Under the pieces are notes generated by a model. It ran no database searches, was not told the origin of the DNA, and saw only the letters and a program-made list of their open reading frames with translations. The translations under genes and the position numbers were made by a program. DNA of 64,000 bases from VXNE01 sp964518405 (GTDB lineage Bacteria; Pseudomonadota; Gammaproteobacteria; Pseudomonadales; Azotimanducaceae), in the NCBI GenBank assembly GCA_964518405.1, contig CAZFGB010000216.1, positions 10,487-74,486 of the forward strand. The letters run 5' to 3'. Shown here one piece after another: positions 8,135 to 16,899 of the stretch (positions within the stretch are counted from its first letter, which is position 1; every line of letters begins with the position of its first letter).

Positions 8135-10965
8135 GTCTGCGGGAGAAGCCCGGTCTGTTCCTCAAGCCGGACGCCGAACGTTTCCTGCCACGAAGATCGA
8201 TGATTCGCCGGGCGCACTTCCACCGCGGTCACCTTGTATTCCGGGCAGTTGGTCGCCCAGTCGCTCAAGTCCGTGGTGACCACGTTGGTTCCCGTGTCCG
8301 GATGGTGGAAGGTCGTATAGACCACGCCGGGCACGACCCGCTCGGTCACGGTGGCGCGCAGCGATATCTCGCCCATGCGGCTCGTGACGGCCACCCAGTC
8401 GCCTTCGCGCACGCCCCTCAGTTCCGCATCCGCGGGGTGAATCTCGAGCACGTCTTCGTTCAGCCAGTCGATGTTGTCCGTGCGCCGGGTCTGCGCGCCG
8501 ACGTTGTATTGCGTCAGGATCCGTCCCGTCGTAAGGAGCAGCGGGAACTTGCGATTGGCCCGCTCCTCGGTCGGCTGATAATCCGTCAGGACGAACATGC
8601 CCTTGCCGCGCACGAACATCTCCCGATGCATGATCGGTGTGCCGGTCGGCGCGTCGTCCGTGCACGGCCACTGGACGCTTCCCACCCGGTCCAGCAGGTC
8701 GAAGGAGACGTTGGCGAAGGTCGGCGTCAACGACGCGATCTCGTCCATGATCTCGCTCGCCGATCCGTATTGCATCGGGTATCCCAGCGCGTTGGCCAGC
8801 GCCTGGGCCACCTTCCACTCCTCCATGCCGGTCTTCGGCGCCATGACCGGACGAACGCGGTTGATGCGCCGCTCGGCATTCGTGAACGTGCCGTCCTTCT
8901 CCAGGAACGACGTGCCCGGCAGGAAGACGTGCGCGAACTTGGCGGTCTCGTTCAGGAACAGGTCCTGCACGATGACGCACTCCATGGACGCGAGCGCCTC
9001 TTCGACGTGCTGGGTGTTCGGATCGGACTGCGCGAGATCCTCGCCCTGGATGAACATCGCCTTGAACTCGCCCGCGCAGGCGGCGTTCAGCATGTTCGGA
9101 ATTCGGAATCCCGGTTCCTCGCCGATCTCGACTCCCCAGGCGTTTTCGAATTGCCCGCGCAGCGCGTCGTCGCCGATGGGCCGGTTGCCGGACAGTTCGT
9201 GCGGAAACGACCCCATGTCGCAGGCGCCCTGCACGTTGTTCTGTCCCCGCAAGGGGTTGACGCCGACACCGGGCCGGCCGATGTTGCCGGTCGCCATCGC
9301 CAGGTTCGCCATCGCCATGACCATGGTCGAACCCTGACTGTGCTCGGTCACGCCCAGACCGTAGTAGATGGCGGCGTTGCCCGCATTGGCATAGAGGCGC
9401 GCGGCGGCGCGGATATCCTCGGCCGGGACGCCGACTTCTTCGGCGACGTGTTCGGGCGAGTTCTCCTCGCGCGCGGCGAAGGCGACCCACTCCTCGAACG
9501 AGGCGAGGTCGCAGCGGTCCCTGACGAAGTCGCGATCGACCAGGTCTTCCGTGACGACCGCATGCGCGAAGGCATTCATCAACGGCACGTTGGTGCCGGG
9601 CAGCAGCGGCAGGTGGTGCTCGGCTTCGACGTGCGGCGAGCGGACGAGAGCGATGCGCCGGGGATCGACGACGATCAACTTCGCGCCCTGGCGCAGGCGG
9701 CGCTTCATCTGGGAGGCGAAGACCGGGTGACCCTCGGTCGGGTTGGCGCCGATCACCATCATCAGGTCGGCGTGGGCGACGGAGTCGAAATTCTGGGTGC
9801 CCGCCGACGTGCCGAAGGTCTGCTTCAGACCGTAGCCGGTGGGCGAATGGCAAACCCGCGCGCAGGTGTCGACGTTGTTGGTGCCGAACGCCGCCCGGAT
9901 CATCTTCATCACGACCCAGACCTCTTCGTTGGTGCAGCGCGAGGACGTGATGCCGCCGATGGAGTCGGTCCCATGTTCCGCCTGGATGGCCTTGAGCCGA
10001 TGGGCCGCATAGTTGATCGCCTCGTCCCACGAAACCGCGCGCCACGGCTCGTCGATCCGGTCGCGGATCATGGGTTCGAGCATGCGTTCCCGGTGATTGG
10101 CGTAGCCCCATGCGAAGCGTCCCTTCACGCAGGAGTGGCCGTGATTGGCGAAGCCGTCCTTGTCGGGCGTCATGCGCACGACCTGGTCGCCCTTGAGTTC
10201 CGCCTTGAACGAACAACCGACGCCGCAGTAGGCGCAGGTGGTCTTGACGACGCGGTCCGGCACACCGCGGTCGATCACGGATTTCTCCATGAGAGTCGCC
10301 GTGGGGCACGCCTGTACGCACGCCCCGCACGAAACGCACTCGGAGGAGAAGAAGTCCTCGGCGCCGGTCTTGACGGATGCGCCGAAACCGCGGCCGTCGA
10401 TCGTGAGGGCGAACGTCCCCTGCACCTCGTCGCAGGCGCGCACGCAGCGCGAACAAACGATGCACTTGGATGGATCGAAGGTGAAATAGGGATTCGAGGC
10501 GTCGGCGGCGGCGTCCAGGTGATTCGCGCCGTCCCCGTAACGCACCTCGCGCAGACCCACGGCGCCCGCCATATCCTGCAACTCGCAGTCGCCGTTCGCC
10601 GAACAGGTGAGACAGTCGAGCGGGTGGTCGGAAATATAGAGTTCCATCACGCCGCGGCGAATGTCGGCGATGTGATCGTTCTGCGTCTGTACCGCCATGC
10701 CTTCCTGGACGGGTTCGGTACAGGAAGCGTGGAGGCCGCGCCGGCCTTCGATCTCGATGAGGCACAACCGGCAGGAGCCGAAGGCCTGCAGGCTATCGGT
10801 GGCGCAGAGCTTGGGGACGGGGATTCCAATTTGGGCAGCGGCGCGCATGATGGAGGTGCCCTCGGGGACCGTGACCCGATGGCCGTCCACCGTCAGCGAC
10901 ACCCGCCTGGCGCGTTCCTCAGCGGGAACAGCCGGAGTGCCGCGATCAAGGTCGCCGTTCCTCAT
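8131..10965 (-). CDS. fdsA: NAD-dependent formate dehydrogenase, catalytic alpha subunit
   Basis: A 944-residue FdsA-type subunit that oxidises formate to CO2. Domains in order: a 2Fe-2S ferredoxin (LCATDSLQAFGSCRLC), a His-Cys 4Fe-4S motif (HPLDCLTCSANGDC), two 4Fe-4S motifs (CIVCSRCVRAC, CVSCGACVQACP), then the molybdopterin oxidoreductase with its own cluster (CAYCGVGCSFKA). The active-site residue is Cys in CARVCHSPTGYG, so this is a non-selenium enzyme. ATG at 10965 was chosen because it forms an ATGA overlap with fdsB; an in-frame start 27 codons upstream lies inside fdsB. Confidence 0.93.
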   Translation of the reverse strand: MRNGDLDRGTPAVPAEERARRVSLTVDGHRVTVPEGTSIMRAAAQIGIPVPKLCATDSLQAFGSCRLCLIEIEGRRGLHASCTEPVQEGMAVQTQNDHIADIRRGVMELYISDHPLDCLTCSANGDCELQDMAGAVGLREVRYGDGANHLDAAADASNPYFTFDPSKCIVCSRCVRACDEVQGTFALTIDGRGFGASVKTGAEDFFSSECVSCGACVQACPTATLMEKSVIDRGVPDRVVKTTCAYCGVGCSFKAELKGDQVVRMTPDKDGFANHGHSCVKGRFAWGYANHRERMLEPMIRDRIDEPWRAVSWDEAINYAAHRLKAIQAEHGTDSIGGITSSRCTNEEVWVVMKMIRAAFGTNNVDTCARVCHSPTGYGLKQTFGTSAGTQNFDSVAHADLMMVIGANPTEGHPVFASQMKRRLRQGAKLIVVDPRRIALVRSPHVEAEHHLPLLPGTNVPLMNAFAHAVVTEDLVDRDFVRDRCDLASFEEWVAFAAREENSPEHVAEEVGVPAEDIRAAARLYANAGNAAIYYGLGVTEHSQGSTMVMAMANLAMATGNIGRPGVGVNPLRGQNNVQGACDMGSFPHELSGNRPIGDDALRGQFENAWGVEIGEEPGFRIPNMLNAACAGEFKAMFIQGEDLAQSDPNTQHVEEALASMECVIVQDLFLNETAKFAHVFLPGTSFLEKDGTFTNAERRINRVRPVMAPKTGMEEWKVAQALANALGYPMQYGSASEIMDEIASLTPTFANVSFDLLDRVGSVQWPCTDDAPTGTPIMHREMFVRGKGMFVLTDYQPTEERANRKFPLLLTTGRILTQYNVGAQTRRTDNIDWLNEDVLEIHPADAELRGVREGDWVAVTSRMGEISLRATVTERVVPGVVYTTFHHPDTGTNVVTTDLSDWATNCPEYKVTAVEVRPANHRSSWQETFGVRLEEQTGLLPQT

Positions 10966-12362
10966 TTCAAACCGAGCGCGCTGCGCACCGGAATGGGCGT
11001 CATACCGCCCATCTGGCACAGGCTCGCTTGCTCCATCACGTCGCAAAGGCCCCGGATGATAGCCAATTCATCGTCGCCTTGGGCAGACGCCATGAACGCT
11101 TCCACGGTCTCCTTTCCCCGCACGGCCCCGATCCGGCAAGGCGTGCATTTGCCGCAGGATTCATGCGCGCAGAACGCGAACGCGTAGTGGGCCTGGCGCA
11201 CCAGGTCGACGCTGTCGTCGAACACCACGATCCCGCCGTGACCGATGCCGGCGCCGATGCCCGCGAGCGCTTCGTAGGTCATCGGCGTGTCCAGTTCATC
11301 GTCCTTGAGATACGCGCCCAGCGGACCACCGACCTGGACTGCGCCGACGGGACGCCCCGAGCGCGTGCCGCCGCCCCAGTCTTCGATCAGAACGCGCAGC
11401 GAGACGCCGAAGGGGACTTCGATCAGCGCCCCCTTCTTCACGTTGCCCGCGAGTTGAAATGTCATCGTGCCCGTAGACGCGCCCACGCCCAGGGTCGCGT
11501 AATCCGCACCACCCTTGTCCAAGATGCCAGACACGGCGCAGAGCGTGATCACGTTGTGCACCAGCGTCGGTTTGCCGAACAGTCCGGCCACGGCCGGCAC
11601 CGGCGGCTTGGCGCGTATTTCGCCGCGTTTGCCTTCGAGGCTCTCGAGCAGCGAGGTCTCCTCGCCGCAGATGTACGCGCCCGCACCGATGAACAGTTCG
11701 ATCGCGAAGCTCTCGAGCAGGCCCATATGCCGAGCCGATTCAATGGCTTTCGAGAAGATCTCCGCCGCCAGGGGATATTCCGAACGCAGGTAGACGATGC
11801 CCTTGCGGGCGCCGACCGCATGCCCCGCAAGCAGCATGCCTTCGATCAGGCGGAACGGATCGCCTTCCATGACGAGCCGATCCGCAAACGTGCCGGAGTC
11901 GCCCTCGTCCGCGTTGACTATCACGTATTTCTCGTCGGCCGGCGTATCGTGCACGGTGCGCCACTTGATGTGCGCCGGAAAACCCGCGCCGCCCCTGCCG
12001 CGCAATCCGCTGGCCTCGATCTCGCCGATGATCTCGGCGGGATCGCGTTCGAGTTGGGAACGCACCCAGGCGGGGTCGTAGTCGAACGGGTCGACGCGGC
12101 CGCAGCGGTCGAACACCCGGCGCTCCTGCCGAACGAGATCCGGCAGCGTGTCGACTGGGCCGAGCCTTGCCGCCTCGAGATCGGCGAGATCGGTGACTGG
12201 CCCGTACGCGATGCCGTCGATGTCGATCATGGGCTCCGCCCAGCAGAGACCGTAGGATCCGGTGCGCACCACCTCGTGTCCCGCCTGCGCAAGCGCGGTC
12301 GCGAGTTCCTCCGCCCCGAGGGCGATGGCCAGCGTCTCGCGCGGCACCTTGGCAACGCTCAT
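10962..12362 (-). CDS. fdsB: formate dehydrogenase, NADH-oxidoreductase beta subunit
   Basis: A 466-residue NuoF-like subunit carrying FMN, NAD and a 4Fe-4S cluster; it passes electrons from formate to NAD+. Seen: SGLRGRGGAGFPAHIKW (FMN and NAD loop), NADEGDSGTF, FIGAGAYICGEETSLLESLEG, and the cluster ligands ESCGKCTPCRIG near the C-terminus. The first 110 or so residues resemble the thioredoxin-like extension seen in FdsB. The start is the ATG at 12362 that forms ATGA with the fdsG stop. Confidence 0.92.
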   Translation of the reverse strand: MSVAKVPRETLAIALGAEELATALAQAGHEVVRTGSYGLCWAEPMIDIDGIAYGPVTDLADLEAARLGPVDTLPDLVRQERRVFDRCGRVDPFDYDPAWVRSQLERDPAEIIGEIEASGLRGRGGAGFPAHIKWRTVHDTPADEKYVIVNADEGDSGTFADRLVMEGDPFRLIEGMLLAGHAVGARKGIVYLRSEYPLAAEIFSKAIESARHMGLLESFAIELFIGAGAYICGEETSLLESLEGKRGEIRAKPPVPAVAGLFGKPTLVHNVITLCAVSGILDKGGADYATLGVGASTGTMTFQLAGNVKKGALIEVPFGVSLRVLIEDWGGGTRSGRPVGAVQVGGPLGAYLKDDELDTPMTYEALAGIGAGIGHGGIVVFDDSVDLVRQAHYAFAFCAHESCGKCTPCRIGAVRGKETVEAFMASAQGDDELAIIRGLCDVMEQASLCQMGGMTPIPVRSALGLK

Positions 12363-12814
12363 TCCGTCAACGCCTCCACCGTGGCGTAGGGGACCGCGCG
12401 ACCGTCCACGGTGGCGCTGGGTCCCGAAGTGCAGAGTCCGAGGCAGTACACCGCCTCCAGGCTGACGCTGCCGTCCGCTGCGGTCTCGCCCAGATCGATG
12501 CCGAGACGAGACGCGGTGGCGGCGGTCAGCTCCCGCCCGCCGACCGCCTGGCACGCTTCCGCCTGGCAGATTCGGATGTGTCTCTTTCCTGTGGGCTCCG
12601 TGCGCAGATCCGAGTAGAAGCTGACGATGCCGCGAATCTCGGCGACCGTCAGGTTAAAGACATCCGCGACGATCTCCATGTGCCGCCGCTCGATGTGGCC
12701 GAACGTCCGGACGATATCCGACAGCGCCGCGATGGTCCCGCCGATATGGTCGACGCGGGCCGTCGCGATGTCGCGCACACGCGTCTCTTCCGAGCCTGGT
12801 TCGACCGTCGCCAT
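12359..12814 (-). CDS. fdsG: formate dehydrogenase, gamma subunit (NuoE-like)
   Basis: A 151-residue thioredoxin-fold 2Fe-2S subunit. Ligands are seen as CQAEACQAVG near residue 83 and CLGLCTSGPSATVDG near residue 123, and FSYDLR-like FYSDLRTEPTGKRHIRIC precedes them. It is the promoter-proximal gene of the operon fdsG-fdsB-fdsA-fdhD-mobA. All junctions are 4-nt overlaps. No fdsD-like small subunit and no FdsR regulator are in the window, so regulation must be by a gene elsewhere or through the palindrome upstream. Confidence 0.9.
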   Translation of the reverse strand: MATVEPGSEETRVRDIATARVDHIGGTIAALSDIVRTFGHIERRHMEIVADVFNLTVAEIRGIVSFYSDLRTEPTGKRHIRICQAEACQAVGGRELTAATASRLGIDLGETAADGSVSLEAVYCLGLCTSGPSATVDGRAVPYATVEALTE

Positions 12815-13140
12815 ACCACGTATTTCGGGGCCAAAAGTCCGAATGTATCACACGGTTACGCGCTGCAACCTAGCGCCGGGCGACATGCAGGGCGCCGCCG
12901 GCGGCAGCCGAAATCTCACCTGTCCGTTGAAGATAGAAAACCAGGCATTGTCTCGGTCCTCCGACAACGTAGCGAGCGGGCGCCGCGAGGGGCGCCGGCA
13001 ATTGCCGCCGGGCGCTCGCCGCTGCCCGCCTTCGCACCGAGCTGCTTCGGCGCGTTTCCCGGATCAACCGGACCACGGACCAGCCGAGTTCATGCCACAA
13101 TACTTGCGCAAGGATATGGTCGATTCGCGAGTGCGAGGAC
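12815..13140. promoter_or_regulatory. divergent intergenic region fds operon / coiled-coil gene, with nested palindromes
   Basis: A 326-base region between divergent starts. At 12972-13019 arms GCGAGCG and CGCTCGC enclose GC-rich sequence that contains the perfect 12-base palindrome CGGCAATTGCCG (12996-13006 region). Closer to fdsG, on the minus strand, TTGCAG and TACATT 15 nt apart near 12840-12870 could be a weak promoter. No gene is visible here. The palindrome could be an operator for either gene. Confidence 0.4.
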
Positions 13141-14814
13141 ATGGGCACTGACAATCCGATCACCGACGAACGTCTGCCGTTCGGCATCGCCTTCCGCATG
13201 ATGCCAGAGGAATTCGGCCTTGAGGTTATCCGCACGGCACTCGAGTATCGACCCCGCGCGATCAAGAGCGCCCGCGACCGTCTGAACCGACGGCTGCGGC
13301 GGGTGAAGGTTCCGGGATTCCGCGATGGCAGTCGAGCGACGCCTGCAAAGCTCGAGATTCCCGCTCTCGATGCCGTTCTCGACGGCGACGACCGCCTTGC
13401 CGGAGCCGTGCTCCGCTGCTGGGAAGAAGCCAATCCGCGGCTGCGCGATGCGGTCGTCGCGCAGTTGGACGAGGCGGACATCGATCTGCGCGCGGATTCC
13501 AGCCGCGACGGGTTCGACGGCACCTGGCCCGACTCGGAATGGGTTTCTCAACGTGCGAACGTGCTGGCGGCGCACGGTGACATGTCGCGAGACGCCGTCG
13601 GCCTGATGCTGATCGTGCTGACCGGAAGATGCCCGATTCCGGACGACGAGGACATGCCGGACGTCGTCTCATCCCGTTTTGTCCGCTGGTTGGACGAACT
13701 GGAGGCGCTGCCGCCCACCGCGTCCGAATGGGAAGATGCCGAAGAGTTCGCGCGCGCGGTGGGCATGCTGAGCGATGCCAAAGGCATCGAGCTCTTGCTT
13801 GCCGTGTTCCAGCGCCGGAAAGACGCAGTGCGGGAAGTGGTTGACGGATACGCCGACGAATTGGCCTACCTCGATGTCGATCTGTCGGTCTGGACCGAAA
13901 CCGATGGCCGCGATGCAATGAGCGTTGCACTGCTGGCGGAGGAGCTTGGCGAAGCGCTCGCGGCGTATCGCCCCGTGCGGCAGCAGGCGAGTTCGCGCGC
14001 CGAAGAGACGAAACGCGCCGTGCAGCGCTCTCGCTCGGAGGACGCGATCCTCGAAATAGTGGCACGCTGGGAAACGCTCCCCAGGGACGCCGCCACCGAT
14101 CTGGACGAAGAGCCGGAGGACGACGATGCGGATCTCGCAGACGAGATTGTTCGCCTGAAACAGGATCTCGCCGAGACGATGACCGCACTCGAGACCCTGG
14201 AAGTCGTCCACGCGAAACTTCGCGAGGAACACCAGCGCGCGGGTGAAGAAAACGACGGGCTGCGCCTGTCCCGCGAGCAGGTCGGCTCCGAGGTCGCGCG
14301 GCTGCGTGCCGAGGTCGCCAGATGCCGGGACGCCGAAGAGCACTGGCGCCTGGCTTATATCGCAGCCCGCAAGGCGCGGTCCGTCGAGGGCGATGCTGCG
14401 ACAGAAGTGGCCAACGTCCACGACGCTGTCGCGCTCGCCGAACGGGCCTTTCCTGACGAGCTCCTGATTGCCTTGAACGGCAAGTCGGACCTGGGCATTC
14501 CATACGCCAAGCCCGCCGAAGTGTTCGAGGCGCTGGTCTGGCTTGCAACTTGCTACCGTCGGCGGGGGGCGTCACCCATCGGCGAGTCCTGTCCCGGCTG
14601 GTTCTACAAACCCGACCAGACCGACTCGACGATGGGCCGCTATCGGGAGTGGTACGAGACCTCGGTCGACGGGCGAACCTTCAAGGTCGCAAACCATATC
14701 GGCAGGGGGGCCTCGTTCGACCCCAAGAGCACTATTCGAATCGGCTTCGCTTGGGACGATGAACATGATCGAGCCGTGATCGGATACGTCGGCCACCATC
14801 AACGCACCGGGTAG
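13141..14814 (+). CDS. uncharacterised coiled-coil protein with conserved C-terminal domain
   Basis: A 557-residue soluble protein with no signal or membrane segment. Residues 1-120 are basic and helical (RAIKSARDRLNRRLRRVKVPG); 120-330 are acidic and helical; about 330-410 form a coiled coil (DEIVRLKQDLAETMTALETL and following heptads). The last 110 residues are a compact domain: FEALVWLATCYRRRG, SCPGWFYKPDQTDSTMGRY, then DGRTFKVANHIGRGASFDPK and IRIGFAWDDEHDRAVIGYVG. From memory, this tail (charged IRIxFAWD strand plus VIGYxGxHQRT) recurs at the end of otherwise different large proteins of unknown function and resembles a RelE-like beta sheet; that is an inference. Position between a metabolic operon and a TA pair suggests an accessory, possibly defence, role. 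Confidence 0.6.
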   Translation: MGTDNPITDERLPFGIAFRMMPEEFGLEVIRTALEYRPRAIKSARDRLNRRLRRVKVPGFRDGSRATPAKLEIPALDAVLDGDDRLAGAVLRCWEEANPRLRDAVVAQLDEADIDLRADSSRDGFDGTWPDSEWVSQRANVLAAHGDMSRDAVGLMLIVLTGRCPIPDDEDMPDVVSSRFVRWLDELEALPPTASEWEDAEEFARAVGMLSDAKGIELLLAVFQRRKDAVREVVDGYADELAYLDVDLSVWTETDGRDAMSVALLAEELGEALAAYRPVRQQASSRAEETKRAVQRSRSEDAILEIVARWETLPRDAATDLDEEPEDDDADLADEIVRLKQDLAETMTALETLEVVHAKLREEHQRAGEENDGLRLSREQVGSEVARLRAEVARCRDAEEHWRLAYIAARKARSVEGDAATEVANVHDAVALAERAFPDELLIALNGKSDLGIPYAKPAEVFEALVWLATCYRRRGASPIGESCPGWFYKPDQTDSTMGRYREWYETSVDGRTFKVANHIGRGASFDPKSTIRIGFAWDDEHDRAVIGYVGHHQRTG

Positions 14815-14837
14815 CTCCGGTTTCGATCATCGGCAAA

Positions 14838-14872
14838 TTGACATATGGCAATGTCTTCGTATCATGCCATAC
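14838..14872 (+). promoter_or_regulatory. promoter and operator of RHH/PIN pair, leaderless
   Basis: TTGACA (14838-14843), a 16-nt spacer and TATCAT (14860-14865), then exactly 7 nt to the ATG at 14873. Seven-base arms TATGGCA (14844-14850) and TGCCATA (14865-14871) bracket the spacer and -10, an operator candidate for the RHH antitoxin. The geometry is the same as at the vapBC promoter. Confidence 0.65.
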
Positions 14873-15094
14873 ATGATCAAGCGGCAAGTCTATTTCCCGG
14901 AAGAGGAGTTCGAGCGCCTGCAACAGGCCGCAAAGCGTTCTGGACGCAGCGTTGCAGATCTCGTTCGCGAGGCGGTTCGCCGCGTATGGCTGCTTCCGCG
15001 GGCAGCACACGCAGAAGGTCCTGTTGCCCTGTGGGACGGCCCCGTCGCGCGAACCGCCGCAGAGCACGACACGATTTACGACAGTATCGAATGA
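14873..15094 (+). CDS. ribbon-helix-helix antitoxin
   Basis: A 73-residue protein starting MIKRQVYFPEEEFERL followed by KRSGRSVADLVREAVRRVW: strand then two helices, a ribbon-helix-helix fold that binds the operator as a dimer. The tail (AEGPVALWDGPVARTAAEHD) would wrap the PIN toxin. An ATG three codons upstream is inside the -10 element, so 14873 is preferred. It overlaps the PIN gene by 4 nt (ATGA). Confidence 0.82.
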   Translation: MIKRQVYFPEEEFERLQQAAKRSGRSVADLVREAVRRVWLLPRAAHAEGPVALWDGPVARTAAEHDTIYDSIE

Positions 15095-15507
15095 GGGCCC
15101 GGGAAGCGGCCTTCGTTGACAGCGGGGCCTGGATTGCTCTGGCCATTCGTGGCGACCCGCTTCATGCGCGGGCTGTCGAGACTTGGCGGAAGATCATCGG
15201 CGCACGAGCATTGCTGTATTCATCGGTCCCGGTGGTCGTCGAAACCTTCACTTTCCTTGACCGGAACACATCGCGGGATGTCGCATTTCGCTGGAGAGAC
15301 TCGCTGGATGGCATCGTCGGCCTGTGCATACTTGACTGCGCGGCTTCCGACCTGCGCGACGCTTGGATCTGGTTCGATCGCCCCGACCTGCATAAGCTCT
15401 CCGCCGTCGACGCCACGAGCTTTGTCCTGATGACCAAAAACAGGATCAGGCGGGCCTTCGCGTTCGACCACCATTTCGCGGCTGCCGGATTTCGCCCAAT
15501 TGGATGA
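15091..15507 (+). CDS. PIN-domain toxin
   Basis: A 138-residue PIN ribonuclease: AAFVDSGAWIAL (first Asp), SSVPVVVETFTFL (Glu), LHKLSAVDATSFVLM (Asp) and FAFDHHFAAAGF (last Asp). This KLSxVDxTSF/DHHF pattern marks the MNT3/VapC branch. The ATG is nested in the antitoxin stop. The pair appears intact. Confidence 0.85.
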   Translation: MRAREAAFVDSGAWIALAIRGDPLHARAVETWRKIIGARALLYSSVPVVVETFTFLDRNTSRDVAFRWRDSLDGIVGLCILDCAASDLRDAWIWFDRPDLHKLSAVDATSFVLMTKNRIRRAFAFDHHFAAAGFRPIG

Positions 15508-15807
15508 ACGAAACTGATTCGAGGCGGTCGGACGGGTAGTGGCCCGGTCGATTGCCGCGCAGCCGGATGGCCACGCGAGTAGGTCGTGTATGTGCGGGGC
15601 CGCGGCAGTCCGTGCTCCAAGCTCAGGCAAGGGTCCCGCGTTGCCGGTCCAATCCTGCGTTGCATGACCGGCGACGGTTCGCTTCTGCAAGCGATCAACA
15701 AGCCGCCAAAGGCCAGAACTCGGATTGGCGCCTTCGGGAGCCACTCTCTTTGTGGATCATTTCTTTGAATGCAACCCAACTGTAAACACTATCGCCGCTC
15801 AAGGAAT
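15508..15807. other. 300-base region with no gene recognised
   Basis: Lies between two convergent stop codons. Short open frames on both strands have no recognisable domain, ribosome binding site or plausible amino-acid composition. No terminator hairpin with a T-run was seen. Confidence 0.5.
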
Positions 15808-16884
15808 CTAGGGCAGTCGGTGCTCCACCCCCAGTTCCGCGCACGTCTCGGTGAACCAGGCAATCACTTCCGGGTGGTAGGGAATGCCATTGGCGGTGCG
15901 ATCACTCTCGGCGTCCTGCTCCGGCATGCCGGAGTAGAGAACGCGATCCACCCCTGGCGCCGGCGCGCAGGTTCTCAAGCGCTTCAGGTAGGCGTCCATG
16001 TTCTGCGTGAAGGTTTCCGGGTCCGTGAACGCCTTGGTGTCCAGCGCCATGAAGAAGTGCGTCGCGCGCCTGCGGCGGTCGGGACCGCCACCGTCGCCGC
16101 CGAGAATCGCGGTCAGAATCTCCACCATCACCATGAGACCGTAACCCTTGTGCGAACCGGTTTCTCGCGTGGCGCCCAACGGGAGATGTATGAACTTGTC
16201 CGGCACAGGCGACTCTTCCATGATCGGCGTGCCGTCGGCGCGCGCCACCCAGCCCGGCCCCAGATTGGTGCCCATCCTTCGCAAGAGCTGAATCTTGTTG
16301 CCCGCCACGGAACTCATCGCCCCGTCGAAGATGAACGGCACCTCCTCGTCGGCCGGCGCCGCGATGGCGATGGGATTCAGGCCAAGTAGGGGTTCGGCGC
16401 CACCAGTCGGCGCTCCGGAGACACCGCCGGAAGTCATCGATATGCCGATCATCCCGTGGTCGAGCGCGCGATGCGCGAAATAGGCCGCCGCGCCGTAGTG
16501 GCCCCCGTTGTAGGCTACGGCGACGCCGACGCCGTATTGGCCCGCCCGTTCGATGGCGAGGTCCATCACCGGCGGTCCGACCGCCAATCCCAGGCCGCCG
16601 TCGCAGTCCACCGCCAACGCGGCGCCCAAGTCTCGCGTGACTTGCCACTTCGGCGCCGGATTGACCATGCCGTCCCGAAAACGTGTCACGTACGCCCGCA
16701 TCATGTTGCTGACGCCGTGCGTGTCGACGCCCCGCACATCCGCGTAGATCAGCACGTCAGTGGCCTGCACCGCATCCTTCTCCGGCATGCCGCAGGCCCT
16801 GAACAGGTTCTCCACGGTAAAGCGCATGTCATCCGGCGCCACCCGCACGGCGATATCGTCAGTCACCTTGAAACGGTCGAGCAT
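15808..16884 (-). CDS. malate/L-lactate dehydrogenase family (Ldh2) oxidoreductase
   Basis: A 358-residue NAD(P)-dependent 2-hydroxyacid dehydrogenase of the Ldh_2 fold. Diagnostic stretches: GVDTHGVSNM near residue 53 (catalytic His), NGGHYGAAAYFAHRA, TSGGVSGAPTGG, LGLNPIAIAAPA and GATRETGSHKGYGLMVMVE. The family reduces 2-oxoacids such as ureidoglycolate, sulfolactate or malate equivalents; substrate not decided. AAGGAG is 6 nt before ATG. A perfect 7-bp hairpin sits just upstream of that ribosome binding site. Confidence 0.87.
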   Translation of the reverse strand: MLDRFKVTDDIAVRVAPDDMRFTVENLFRACGMPEKDAVQATDVLIYADVRGVDTHGVSNMMRAYVTRFRDGMVNPAPKWQVTRDLGAALAVDCDGGLGLAVGPPVMDLAIERAGQYGVGVAVAYNGGHYGAAAYFAHRALDHGMIGISMTSGGVSGAPTGGAEPLLGLNPIAIAAPADEEVPFIFDGAMSSVAGNKIQLLRRMGTNLGPGWVARADGTPIMEESPVPDKFIHLPLGATRETGSHKGYGLMVMVEILTAILGGDGGGPDRRRRATHFFMALDTKAFTDPETFTQNMDAYLKRLRTCAPAPGVDRVLYSGMPEQDAESDRTANGIPYHPEVIAWFTETCAELGVEHRLP

Positions 16885-16899
16885 GGATTTCTCCTTGAA

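Noticed and set aside
8162..10765. An 867-codon frame on the minus strand inside fdsA
   Set aside because: Arg/Pro/His-rich shadow frame; the true frame contains all ferredoxin and molybdopterin motifs.
8200..11187. A very long open frame (about 995 codons) on the plus strand, opposite fdsA
   Set aside because: It is the high-GC mirror of fdsA and fdsB. Composition is His/Arg/Val-rich with no domain, and the opposite strand has complete metal-cluster motifs.
15508..15807. Minus-strand frame running through the PIN gene and this gap
   Set aside because: It mirrors the PIN gene and has no start signal or domain.
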